Source of the DNA: Microbacterium ginsengiterrae
GTDB lineage: Bacteria > Actinomycetota > Actinomycetes > Actinomycetales > Microbacteriaceae
Direction of reading: 5' to 3'
DNA length: 64,000 nt
Assembly: GCF_014205075.1 (NCBI RefSeq)
Contig: NZ_JACHMU010000001.1
Coordinates: 2,294,001-2,358,000 of the forward strand
The position numbers were made by a program, and so were the translations under genes. This document shows positions 8,240-16,887 of the stretch, piece after piece (position 1 is the first letter of the stretch; each line of letters opens with the position of its first letter). Under the pieces are notes generated by a model. The model was given only the letters and a program-made list of their open reading frames with translations, was not told the DNA's origin and did not search any database.

Positions 8240-11200
8240 TGTCGGTCCGAACGGTATTCCTGGACCTGTTGGGGCAACCGTCCCTCTTGCCGGCGCGGGA
8301 GAAGGCGCGGGCGGTGCAGAAGCGCATCGTCGGCATCACGGGTCGTCTTCGATTGAAGTCCTCGAAGAACACAATTCCTGGCATGCTCAGCATCGTTGTG
8401 CCGATGTACGGTGTGGAGCGTTACATCGGGGATTGTCTGCAGTCGCTGCTGATCCAGGATTATGCGAACATTCAGGTCATCGTCGTCGATGACGGCTCTC
8501 CCGACCGCAGTTATGAGGTGGCGCGCGAGTACGCGAAGCGCGATCCTCGGATCCACATTGTGCGACAGGCCAACGGCGGTCTCAGTTCCGCGCGCAACAC
8601 GGGTGCGCGCCATGCGCGCGGTGAGTATCTCGCATTCTTGGACAGCGACGACTTCGTCGATCGTCACACGTACCGAGAGGCGATAGAGGCCCTGCGTGCT
8701 TCGGGGTCGGATTTCTCCGTATCGCCCTACCGGCGTGAGAAGAACGGGTCATTCTCACCCGCTGCTGCCTGGATCCGTGACGCGCACCGTACCACCCGCC
8801 TCGGGCTCACCCTGCGCGAGTTCCCGGACATCATGGTCAACGCAGTCGCGTGGAGCAAAGTCTACAAGCGCTCGTTCTGGGAGGAGAACGACTTCGTTTT
8901 CCCCGTGGGTCTGCTCTATGAAGACCAGGCCGTGTCCATGGCTGCTTACGCGGCGGCGCGCAGTTTCGATGTGCTCTCCCGCGTGAGTATCAACTGGCGG
9001 ATCCGTGGCGACCAGTCGTCCATCACCCAGCAGATCACGTCACCACGCAACATCGCAGACCATGCCGTAGCCGTGCAGCACTCTCTCGCGGCATTGCTGG
9101 AGAGTGGACACCCGGACGCCAGGCGAGTCCGCGTGCAACAGATCCTGAACAACAACCTGCGAGAGTTCCTGCCCAACATCCGTCAAATGGATGAGACGGC
9201 TTGGTCGCAGTTTCGCATGCTTCTGAAAACCCTCGCCGACGTAGCCGAACCCGAAACCTGGGATCTGGTCGAGGTCCGTATCAAGGTGTTGGTGGAACTG
9301 TGCCTCCGGGACCGTCGCGACGAGGCACTGCAGTTCCTCTCCGAGGGCGGGTGGGAGCGCGATCACTTCGCAGGAACCGTCCAGGGGCATGAGCTGATCG
9401 CTGACCTGCCGTTGTCAACGGATGTCCGGGAGAGCTTCCCGGATTGGACCCTGCGGTACGGCCCACAAGAGACGGCGCTCACTGCCGTCGTCCGCGACGT
9501 GGATGTCTCCGAGCGTGCCGTGTCGATCGATGCGCTGGTGTACATCAACCATCTGCGTATGGACAGCGAGGATACGACGCTCACCTGCCACATCATCGCG
9601 CCTAGCGGAGAACGTGTCGAGCCCGAATTGAGGCGCCATAAGAGCGCCAAGTACGCCTACGGGCACACTCGCCGGTACGCCGATATGTCTGGATGCGCGG
9701 TGACTCTGAGCCTGCCCAGGGAGATGCTCACCTCGCTCGGAAGCTACTCCGTCGAGTTCGAGATGAGCTGCGGAGAGCTCGTCCGGCAGGGTGAACTAAT
9801 TGTTGACGGACTCACCAAGTACGGTCGCGCCTTTACGGGGGGACGGAACGTGAGCGTGGCGGTAGAAAGCGACGGGAAGTCCGCGAAAATCGTCGCCCGT
9901 CGGGCGGATGTCGAACTTGTCGACTGTCGCGCCGATGGCGATGCTGCCACTTTGCGTCTGCAGAGTGCGGCACCGGTCACTCATGTTTTCCTCGTGCGCA
10001 GGGACGATCGCTTCGCCCTGAAGCGATCGCGCACTCGCTTGACCGATCTGGGCAACGGGAGCTTCGAAGCAGAGGTCAGACTCCCTCGGCTCAGAGGCGT
10101 TGCCGGTGGGGGCGCACACGAGTATCTGTTGAAGGCTGAAGATCAACGAGGCGACGCGTACGACGTTGCGCTGTATGAGCCCTTGAAGAGCAGCAACCCC
10201 GCGCGCGCCTACATCACGCCGTACCTCCATCGGTCGAATGAGCAGGGCGGCGGCGCGATGATCGTGGACCTTGCGGATGCAGCGCTGATCACTGGCGTCA
10301 AGATCGAAGATGACTCATTGCAGCTGGAGTATCGAGATGAGCAGACCTCTGCCCGGTTGGCGTCGGTCACCGCACGCGTTGGATCTTCCTCCGTCACTTC
10401 CCAGATCGACAAGGACGGTGTCACCACTCGAGTCGTGCTTCCCTTGCAGCAGGATCTGTGGGGGCTGGGCCCTTCGGCCGTTCCTTCCGGCCGCTACCAC
10501 CTGCAAGGAATGAGCGACCGCGGCGGCAACCTGTCGTTCTACGTGAGCGGAGATGTCGCTTCGTCCCTGCCGTTGGAGCTCGACCATCCGCTGCTGCGGG
10601 CCGTCATCGGACGTTCCAAGCGCGGGCATCTCCACTTGGACATCCAACCCCCGCTGCGCGATGACGAACGGGGCGGCGGCGATCGGTGGCGCCTCAGGGA
10701 TTGGGCCATGACGCTTCGTCCACGCGGCCATCGATCTGTGCTGTTTCGCAACCTTTATGGGGAGGCTGCGAACGACTCGGCGTTGGCCGTGCACAGGGAG
10801 TTGCAGCGGCGCGGCAGCGATCTGGAGCTGATATGGGCGGTGAAGGATCTGTCGATCCATGTACCGCAGGGCGCGCGTCCGGTGATCGAGGAAAGCCGCG
10901 AGTATTACGAAGCCTTCGGGACAGCGGACTACGTGATGCTCAACGTGCATCAGCCCTACTGGTACGAGAAGCCGGCGGGACAGGTGCTGATCGAGACCTT
11001 CCACGGTTACCCGTTCAAGCTGAACGGTCGGCGTTGGTGGCGGCACTTGGGATTCACCCCGGAGCGACAAGAGTCGTTCTTCCGCCGGGCGGAGGAGTGG
11101 GATTTCCTGGTCTCTCCAGCCCGTTACGCGACGCCAATCCTGGAGGAGTTCTATCGGGAAGATGCAGCGCCATCCACGACGGTCCTTGAGATCGGGTACC

Positions 11201-11826
11201 CGCGGAACGATGCGCTGCTCGACGAGAATGCCGCCGCGGTTCGGTCAGACACGCGTCGCCGGCTAGGGATTCCGCCGAACAAGAAGGCCATTCTCTATGC
11301 TCCGACCTTCAGGGACTATCTCTCAGCGGATGACATGACGGCGAAGCTCGTCGACCTGTTCGACCCCGAGGACCTCATCCGCCGGCTAGGGCCGGACTAC
11401 GTCCTGCTGATGCGCGGGCATCCGTTCAATGCGCGGTCAGGGACGAAGCGCTCGGAGGCGTTCATAAACGTCACCGACTACCCGGACATAAATCACCTCA
11501 TCCTTGCTTCGGATGTCGGTGTACTGGATTACTCCTCCCTGCGCTTCGACTACGCGCTCACTGGGAAGCCTGTGTTCTATTTCGTCCCCGATCTCGAGCG
11601 ATATTTTGAAGGTCGCACGGGTTTCGTCTCGTATTCGGATACTTCTCCAGGACCTCATATCCGCCGCGTGGAGGATCTCGTCGACGGGATACGGCAAGCG
11701 GGTGAGGTTGCTGCAGAATTCGACCGCGCACGCGAGCGCTTCGTGTCGACTTTCATGGAACTCGAGGATGGGCATGCGGCCCGGCGACTGGTCGACGCAG
11801 TGTTCGCCCCTCGTGGCGACGCGTGA
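8239..11826 (+). CDS. Bifunctional GT2 glycosyltransferase / CDP-glycerol(ribitol) phosphotransferase (TagF/TarL-like)
   Basis: 1195 aa starting at the ATG that overlaps the previous stop, with Shine-Dalgarno AGAGGAAAG. Residues about 50-260 are a GT2 glycosyltransferase (LSIVVPMYGVERYI, VVDDGSPD, FLDSDDF). Residues about 830-1190 are a CDP-glycerol:glycerophosphate glycerophosphotransferase-type domain: TFHGYPFK near 921, YAPTFRDY near 1021, LMRGHPFN near 1058, and LDYSSLRFDYALTGKPVFY near 1095-1115. The roughly 450 residues in between look beta-rich and are not recognised. The enzyme probably extends a poly(alditol phosphate) chain and also adds a sugar, on the cytoplasmic face. The CDP-ribitol synthase fusion nearby suggests ribitol phosphate, but glycerol phosphate cannot be excluded. 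Confidence 0.85.
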   Translation: MSVRTVFLDLLGQPSLLPAREKARAVQKRIVGITGRLRLKSSKNTIPGMLSIVVPMYGVERYIGDCLQSLLIQDYANIQVIVVDDGSPDRSYEVAREYAKRDPRIHIVRQANGGLSSARNTGARHARGEYLAFLDSDDFVDRHTYREAIEALRASGSDFSVSPYRREKNGSFSPAAAWIRDAHRTTRLGLTLREFPDIMVNAVAWSKVYKRSFWEENDFVFPVGLLYEDQAVSMAAYAAARSFDVLSRVSINWRIRGDQSSITQQITSPRNIADHAVAVQHSLAALLESGHPDARRVRVQQILNNNLREFLPNIRQMDETAWSQFRMLLKTLADVAEPETWDLVEVRIKVLVELCLRDRRDEALQFLSEGGWERDHFAGTVQGHELIADLPLSTDVRESFPDWTLRYGPQETALTAVVRDVDVSERAVSIDALVYINHLRMDSEDTTLTCHIIAPSGERVEPELRRHKSAKYAYGHTRRYADMSGCAVTLSLPREMLTSLGSYSVEFEMSCGELVRQGELIVDGLTKYGRAFTGGRNVSVAVESDGKSAKIVARRADVELVDCRADGDAATLRLQSAAPVTHVFLVRRDDRFALKRSRTRLTDLGNGSFEAEVRLPRLRGVAGGGAHEYLLKAEDQRGDAYDVALYEPLKSSNPARAYITPYLHRSNEQGGGAMIVDLADAALITGVKIEDDSLQLEYRDEQTSARLASVTARVGSSSVTSQIDKDGVTTRVVLPLQQDLWGLGPSAVPSGRYHLQGMSDRGGNLSFYVSGDVASSLPLELDHPLLRAVIGRSKRGHLHLDIQPPLRDDERGGGDRWRLRDWAMTLRPRGHRSVLFRNLYGEAANDSALAVHRELQRRGSDLELIWAVKDLSIHVPQGARPVIEESREYYEAFGTADYVMLNVHQPYWYEKPAGQVLIETFHGYPFKLNGRRWWRHLGFTPERQESFFRRAEEWDFLVSPARYATPILEEFYREDAAPSTTVLEIGYPRNDALLDENAAAVRSDTRRRLGIPPNKKAILYAPTFRDYLSADDMTAKLVDLFDPEDLIRRLGPDYVLLMRGHPFNARSGTKRSEAFINVTDYPDINHLILASDVGVLDYSSLRFDYALTGKPVFYFVPDLERYFEGRTGFVSYSDTSPGPHIRRVEDLVDGIRQAGEVAAEFDRARERFVSTFMELEDGHAARRLVDAVFAPRGDA

Positions 11827-11908
11827 CCATTCACGCCGTGGAGAACTGCCCTCAGAAGAATAGGAAAAGTGCTTTGCACCAGCACGATTCGTTGGGACCG
11901 TCGGCGTC

Positions 11909-13834
11909 GTGACCGCGGGGTGGTTGGGCCAATCGCTGGTCGTGCTCGCGTCGGTGGGGATGCTGTTCATCCCCGGGATGATAGCTCTCACGTGCGTTGG
12001 CCTTCGGGGGCTGGCGCGTCTGGCGGCAGCGCCCGTCTATACGGTCTTCGCGACGTCGGTATCAGCGTTACTGTTCGGTTTCTTGCGGATACCTTGGTCC
12101 CCGGTATCCTGGCTCGTCGCGATGTTGATCATGCTCGGGATCGCGTGGGGCGCGGGCCGCCTCATCAAGCTCGAGCCATCACCTGAGGTCGAAGGTTGGC
12201 GCCGGCGGGCGCTCATGGGTGCGGTCACATTCGGAGCGGTGTTCACGGCTTGGCGGCTCGTCACTTACATCGGCGAGGTGGATGCCATCTCGCAGACGAA
12301 CGACGCTGTGTTCCACATGAATGCCGTGAGGTTCATTCTCGAAACGGCTAACGCGTCATCTTTGCACGTGAGCGCTGTGGTAGGCAGCCCCGGCTTCTAT
12401 CCGGCGGCTTGGCACGCGCTCGTCTCCTTGATCGTCACGATGACCGGGGCGAGTATCACGGTCGCGGCCAATGTGCTCACGCTGATGATCGGTCTGGTCT
12501 GGGTGCTAGGCGTCAGCTGGTTGGCGGTGATAGCGAGTGGGTCTGCTGCCGTCGGCGCGTACGCTGCAGTACTTGCCGGCGCGATGCAAAATTTTCCCTT
12601 GCTCATGGTCCAGTGGGGGGTGCTCTTCCCGAACGCGCTGTCGACCGCGTTGATACCAGCGAGTATCGCGCTGGTTCTCGTATTCGCCGAAAGGGCCGGG
12701 ATCTCGTACGACTGGCGATCATTGCTGCGATGGGTCCTCGTCCTGGGAGTCATCGTCGGAGCCTTAGCGCTCTCCCAGCCTGCGGCTCTGCTGCCATGGG
12801 CAGCGATCTGTGCGGTGTGGCTGACACTTCGTGAAGCGATGAGCCCAGGGTCTCGGCGACAGCTGTGGTACAGGGCTGTCTTTGTCCTGGTCGGTTGGCT
12901 TCTGCTGGCGTTGGCGTGGGTGTTGCTCGCCGGGAACACCAGTGGGTCCCACTGGCCGTTCTTCCGCAGCCGCGAGGAGGCCCTGCTCGATGTCGTCGTG
13001 AATGGTCAGGTCCTGATTCCGCCACAGATCGGAATCAGCGTCCTAATGCTCGTCGGTCTCGTCGTGGCGTTCCGTCGCCGATCCCTCTGGTGGATGGCTG
13101 TTTCCTGGCTGGGTCTGGCAGGCCTCTACTGGCTTGTGGCCGCTGTGGGAAACGAAAAGGTTCGAGACATCGTGCTGGGCCCGTGGTACGCGGATCCTTA
13201 TCGACTCGCTGCGCTGGCTCCGATCGCAGTGGTGCCACTCGCTGCGGTCGGCGTGGACGCGATGATGCGGAGGATCCCATTCCGCCGTGACGTCTCGGCC
13301 GACCGGGTGCGCATGTCAATCGGGCTCGGGGTGCTCGCGATCGGCGTGCTGCTCGTCGGTCTGCTACGTCCTGTACCGCTGCCGTCGATCACTGCTGGCA
13401 CGTACGAAGAGGTCTCTCGGTACGAGGCGTCGGCCCGCGCTTATCTCAACCCGGACGAACGCCGTCTGCTTGAGACATTGGGGGATCTTGTCGAACCGGG
13501 ATCTCGGGTGATCGCGAATCCGAGCACGGGGGCCGGCTTCGGCTACTTCTTCAGTGGAGTTGACGTGTTCCCTCGAAACTGGGCTCCCCCGAGCGACGCC
13601 GCGTGGCAAACGATCGCATCTGATCTGAATGAGGCCGCAGCTGATCCTGCGGTGTGTGAAGCGCTGGCTCAATATGGCGAGCCGGAGTATGTCCTCGACT
13701 TCGGCCCCGGAGAGAATCGATCTGGGAGGTGGGTGATGCCGGGGATGACCGATTTCGTCGGCAGAGATGGTTTCGCCTTGATCGATCGCGTGGGCGAGGC
13801 ATCGTTGTGGCGGATCACCGCATGCGATGGGTGA
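11909..13834 (+). CDS. DUF6541-type polytopic membrane protein
   Basis: 641 aa. The N-terminal two thirds hold at least ten hydrophobic segments, starting with SLVVLASVGMLFIPGMIAL, and a soluble C-terminal domain follows (from about residue 490). The short polar loop AISQTNDAVFHMNAVRFILE and the stretch GFYPAAWHALVSL resemble actinobacterial DUF6541 proteins found in polysaccharide clusters and may be related to GT-C glycosyltransferases or polymerases. The start is a GTG without a clear Shine-Dalgarno sequence, about 80 nt after the TagF-like gene, so the precise start is uncertain. The end overlaps the GT2 reading frame region that follows. Confidence 0.72.
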   Translation: MTAGWLGQSLVVLASVGMLFIPGMIALTCVGLRGLARLAAAPVYTVFATSVSALLFGFLRIPWSPVSWLVAMLIMLGIAWGAGRLIKLEPSPEVEGWRRRALMGAVTFGAVFTAWRLVTYIGEVDAISQTNDAVFHMNAVRFILETANASSLHVSAVVGSPGFYPAAWHALVSLIVTMTGASITVAANVLTLMIGLVWVLGVSWLAVIASGSAAVGAYAAVLAGAMQNFPLLMVQWGVLFPNALSTALIPASIALVLVFAERAGISYDWRSLLRWVLVLGVIVGALALSQPAALLPWAAICAVWLTLREAMSPGSRRQLWYRAVFVLVGWLLLALAWVLLAGNTSGSHWPFFRSREEALLDVVVNGQVLIPPQIGISVLMLVGLVVAFRRRSLWWMAVSWLGLAGLYWLVAAVGNEKVRDIVLGPWYADPYRLAALAPIAVVPLAAVGVDAMMRRIPFRRDVSADRVRMSIGLGVLAIGVLLVGLLRPVPLPSITAGTYEEVSRYEASARAYLNPDERRLLETLGDLVEPGSRVIANPSTGAGFGYFFSGVDVFPRNWAPPSDAAWQTIASDLNEAAADPAVCEALAQYGEPEYVLDFGPGENRSGRWVMPGMTDFVGRDGFALIDRVGEASLWRITACDG

Positions 13835-13865
13835 CCACGGCGGGCGCAAGGTATCCTTGACCGTG

Positions 13866-14594
13866 ATGCGCCCGGTAGATCGATCAGTTCTCGTCGTCGT
13901 CCCGGCGCTGAATGAGCAAGAATCCGTCGCGGACGTTGTAGAGGACGTCCGCCGAGTCATGCCGGGAGCCGCCTGCGTGGTCGTCGACGACGGGTCGGAG
14001 GATGCCACCGGCGATCGCGCGCGTCAGGCGGGGGCGATCGTATTGACGCTGCCGTATAACCTCGGAGTCGGAGGCGCCATGCGTGCGGGATTTCGCTACG
14101 CACGGGCGCATGACTACGAAGTCGTGGTCCAGGTGGATGCAGACGGCCAGCATGACCCTTCGGACATCCCTTCGCTCATCGAGGGCCTCGCGGAAGCAGA
14201 CCTCGTGGTCGGGTCACGGTTCGCAGGGGTCGGTGATTATGCGGTCGTCGGACCTCGGCGGTGGGCGATGTCGTTCCTTGCATGGACATTGAGTCGAATC
14301 GCCGGAACGACTCTCACTGATGTGACCAGCGGATTCAAGGCCGCAGGCCCGCGAGCTGTCAAGTTGTTCGCGGCCGAGTTCCCAGCGGAGTACCTGGGCG
14401 ACACTGTAGAGGCGCTGGTGATTGCAGCGCGCGCGGGTCTGAAGATCACTCAGCGACCGGTCGAGATGCGTACTCGTCAAGCAGGGCGGCCTTCGCAACG
14501 TCCGTTTCGAGCAGCCATACACCTCGGTCGAGCCTGCATGGCGCTCGCCCTGGCGATGATCCGCCCGCGAGCGACACTCGGAGGCACATCATGA
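13866..14594 (+). CDS. GT2 family glycosyltransferase (polyprenyl-phosphate sugar synthase-like)
   Basis: 242 aa from the ATG at 13866; the adjacent GTG at 13863 is possible. TATCCT at 13852-13857 precedes it by 5-8 nt, consistent with a leaderless start. GT2 hallmarks: VLVVVPALNEQESV at the N-terminus, VVVDDGSED, NLGVGGAMRAGF, and QVDADGQHDP as the metal-binding motif. Such enzymes (DPM1/GtrB-like) usually transfer a sugar from a nucleotide to a lipid carrier on the inner face. It overlaps the DUF2304 gene by 4 nt (ATGA), a common gene pair in actinobacterial glycan clusters. Confidence 0.85.
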   Translation: MRPVDRSVLVVVPALNEQESVADVVEDVRRVMPGAACVVVDDGSEDATGDRARQAGAIVLTLPYNLGVGGAMRAGFRYARAHDYEVVVQVDADGQHDPSDIPSLIEGLAEADLVVGSRFAGVGDYAVVGPRRWAMSFLAWTLSRIAGTTLTDVTSGFKAAGPRAVKLFAAEFPAEYLGDTVEALVIAARAGLKITQRPVEMRTRQAGRPSQRPFRAAIHLGRACMALALAMIRPRATLGGTS

Positions 14595-15004
14595 ATGGCG
14601 TCACCTATGCCTTCGGGATCGTGGCCGCGTTGCTGGTTCTGGTAGCCATCATCGAGTTGATGCGCAAAGGCACGCTGCGGGAGCGGCATGCGGTGTGGTG
14701 GTTCTTCGGAGGTCTGCTCGCGCTCGTGGTGGCGGTCTTTCCCCAGGTTCTGACGGCGTCGGCCGCGCTCCTCGGGGTTGCCGTGCCCGTCAACCTCAGT
14801 TTCTTCGTCGCGATCGGGCTACTCTTCCTCGTCAGCCTCCAGTCGGGCGCAGAACTCACACGCATCGAATCTCGGATGCGGGATCTCAGCGAACAGGTCG
14901 CATTCTCGGAGCAGCGGGTGCGAGTGCTGGAATCTGAGATCGCGCGGCAACGAGGCTCCGATCCGGATGGGCAAAGCAACATGGGTCCTGAACGACATGA
15001 GTAA
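14591..15004 (+). CDS. DUF2304 domain membrane protein
   Basis: 137 aa. Three hydrophobic segments cover residues about 3-20, 37-58 and 62-82, followed by a cytosolic coiled-coil tail (RIESRMRDLSEQVAFSEQRV). The arrangement matches DUF2304, which is nearly always found next to a GT2 enzyme such as the preceding gene. A role as membrane partner of that glycosyltransferase or in lipid-linked sugar transfer is inferred from this pairing. The start ATGA overlaps the upstream stop, and the end overlaps the ATG of the GT4 gene. Confidence 0.8.
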   Translation: MNGVTYAFGIVAALLVLVAIIELMRKGTLRERHAVWWFFGGLLALVVAVFPQVLTASAALLGVAVPVNLSFFVAIGLLFLVSLQSGAELTRIESRMRDLSEQVAFSEQRVRVLESEIARQRGSDPDGQSNMGPERHE

Positions 15005-16208
15005 CGATCGACGCTCGCGTGCCGACAGGGCGCTCCGGTTGACGGTCGTCTCCCGCATTTATACGCCCGAGCCATCTGCGGGGTCGATGCGTCTGCAGGC
15101 GCTCGTGGATGAGTTGCTCCGTCGTGGGCACGAGGTGACAGTGTTGACGACGACACCACCGCGCTCGATACCGTTGCGGGAGGAGCCAACGGAAACGGTG
15201 TATCGCTGGCCTGTGCTCCGTGACAGGGCGGGATATGTCCGAGGCTACGCGCAGTACCTCAGTTACGACCTGCCGTTGTTCTTCCGGGTGCTCTTTGCGA
15301 AGAGGCCGGATGCCTACATCGTAGAACCGCCGCCTACGACAGGCATGATCATGCTCGTCGCGTGCTGGTTGCTTCGAAGGCCGTACATCTACTACGCAGC
15401 AGATATCTGGTCGGATGCGGCAAGCATGACCGGTGCCGCAAAGTGGGTGGTCGCCGCGGTGCGCTGGGTCGAGAAGCGCGTACTTGCCGGGGCATCCGGC
15501 AACCTCGTGGTCTCCCAGGGCGTCGCGAATCGAATCGAATCCATGGCGCCAAGAGCGGCGTCCGCGGTGGTCGGGCACGGCGTGGACACTGATCTGTTCT
15601 CTGCAGAGGGCGCAACCGTCGCCGAAAGTGCTGACGTCGTCTACGTCGGCACAATGAGCGAATGGCATGGGGCGCGTCTGGCTATCGAAGCACTGGCGCT
15701 GGTGATGAGACGCGACGAAGACATCACGGCCGCGTTCATCGGCCAGGGTGCTGAGAAAGAGGACATGATCGCTCTCGCAAGGGAGCTCGGGCTGTCACAT
15801 CGTATCCGTTTCATGGCTCCCGTTCCCGCGGCTGAGGCGGCGCGCTGGGTTCGTTCGGCGCGCGTGGCTCTCGCAACGCTCAAACCCGGGGCCGGCTACG
15901 ACTTTGCGGTGCCCACCAAGTTGTATGCCGCGCTCGCCGTCGGGACGCCAGTGGCCTACGCCGGACCGACCGCCTTGCGGAACGTCATCGAGCAGGACAA
16001 CCTCGGTGAAGCCGCTTCGTTCACTGCTGAGGACTACGCGGACGCGATCATGCGCCTCTTGCCCCGTAGCAGCACGCAGCCCGATGGTCGCCTGGTCGAG
16101 TGGGCTCAGAGAAACGTCTCGGCCCGTTCAGTGGCGGTCCGGTCGGCTGAGGTCGTGGAGAAGATCACTCGGGGGCTTCGCGCTTCAGTGCTTCCCGGCA
16201 TGCGCTGA
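14997..16208 (+). CDS. GT4 family glycosyltransferase
   Basis: 403 aa from the ATG that overlaps the DUF2304 stop; the frame is open further upstream but that would run through DUF2304. It has a GT-B fold: N-terminal RIYTPEPSAGSMRLQALVDELLRRGHEVTVLT, a middle linker with VGHGVDTDLF, and the C-terminal donor domain YVGTMSEWHGARLAIEAL ending in the E-rich region near KLYAALAVGTPVAYAG. It likely transfers a sugar from a nucleotide donor to a lipid-linked intermediate at the inner membrane face. The acceptor is unknown. This is the last gene before a short promoter gap. Confidence 0.85.
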   Translation: MSNDRRSRADRALRLTVVSRIYTPEPSAGSMRLQALVDELLRRGHEVTVLTTTPPRSIPLREEPTETVYRWPVLRDRAGYVRGYAQYLSYDLPLFFRVLFAKRPDAYIVEPPPTTGMIMLVACWLLRRPYIYYAADIWSDAASMTGAAKWVVAAVRWVEKRVLAGASGNLVVSQGVANRIESMAPRAASAVVGHGVDTDLFSAEGATVAESADVVYVGTMSEWHGARLAIEALALVMRRDEDITAAFIGQGAEKEDMIALARELGLSHRIRFMAPVPAAEAARWVRSARVALATLKPGAGYDFAVPTKLYAALAVGTPVAYAGPTALRNVIEQDNLGEAASFTAEDYADAIMRLLPRSSTQPDGRLVEWAQRNVSARSVAVRSAEVVEKITRGLRASVLPGMR

Positions 16209-16230
16209 GAGTCAGTCGTTCCCCAGCGGG

Positions 16231-16270
16231 TAGGCTGGATCAGTTCCATGAGCAACCCTCTCTTGAAAGG
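16231..16270 (+). promoter_or_regulatory. Promoter and RBS of the diacetamido-sugar operon
   Basis: TAGGCT at 16231-16236 gives a start near 16243. The GAAAGG ribosome binding site at 16265-16270 then precedes GTG 16279 by 8 nt. Confidence 0.45.
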
Positions 16271-16278
16271 TCGAGCAC

Positions 16279-16887
16279 GTGAATGACTCCCCGGTGCGGA
16301 TAACCGAATCCGCGGATGTCGCTCCGACAGCGGCCATCGGCAAGGGCAGTTCCATCTGGCACCTCGCGCAGGTGCGTGAGGACGCTCAGATAGGGGAGAA
16401 CTGCATTATCGGGAGGGGCGCCTATATCGGAACGGGCGTCGTCATGGGCGACAACTGCAAGGTGCAGAACTATGCCCTCGTCTACGAGCCCGCCAGACTC
16501 GGCGATGGTGTCTTCATCGGTCCTGCAGTCGTATTGACCAACGATGTCTATCCCAGGGCCATCAACGAGGATGGTTCGCTGAAGAGCGCCGCAGACTGGC
16601 AGCCCGTCGGGGTGACCATCGAACGCGGTGCATCGGTCGGGGCGCGCGCGACGTGTGTCGCGCCCGTGACGATCGGCGCATGGGCGACGGTCGCTGCTGG
16701 GGCCGTCGTTGTGAAGGATGTTCCGGCTCATGCGCTCGTCGCCGGGGTTCCGGCTCGGCGGATTGGCTGGGTGGGGGAGCACGGCGTGCCGCTGGTTCCC
16801 GGCGCACCTGATGGTGTGTGGGTGTGTCCTCAGACCGGAGCGCGCTATGTCGAGACCGACGAAGAACTGACCAAGGAGTCGCTGTGA
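16279..16887 (+). CDS. Left-handed beta-helix N-acetyltransferase (WbpD/WlbB-like)
   Basis: 202 aa, GTG start with GAAAGG Shine-Dalgarno. Hexapeptide-repeat pattern throughout (IGKGSSIWHLAQVREDAQIGENCIIGRGAYIG, IERGASVGARATCVAPVTIG), including the WbpD-type segment NYALVYEPARLGDGVFIGPAVVLTNDVYP. Family members acetylate the 3-amino group of UDP-2-acetamido-3-amino-2,3-dideoxy-uronic acid. The two following genes are the matching aminotransferase and dehydrogenase, so this is likely the last step of a UDP-GlcNAc(3NAc)A-type pathway. The C-terminal extension with CPQTGARY may carry a small zinc-ribbon-like remnant. The stop overlaps the next GTG. Confidence 0.85.
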   Translation: MNDSPVRITESADVAPTAAIGKGSSIWHLAQVREDAQIGENCIIGRGAYIGTGVVMGDNCKVQNYALVYEPARLGDGVFIGPAVVLTNDVYPRAINEDGSLKSAADWQPVGVTIERGASVGARATCVAPVTIGAWATVAAGAVVVKDVPAHALVAGVPARRIGWVGEHGVPLVPGAPDGVWVCPQTGARYVETDEELTKESL

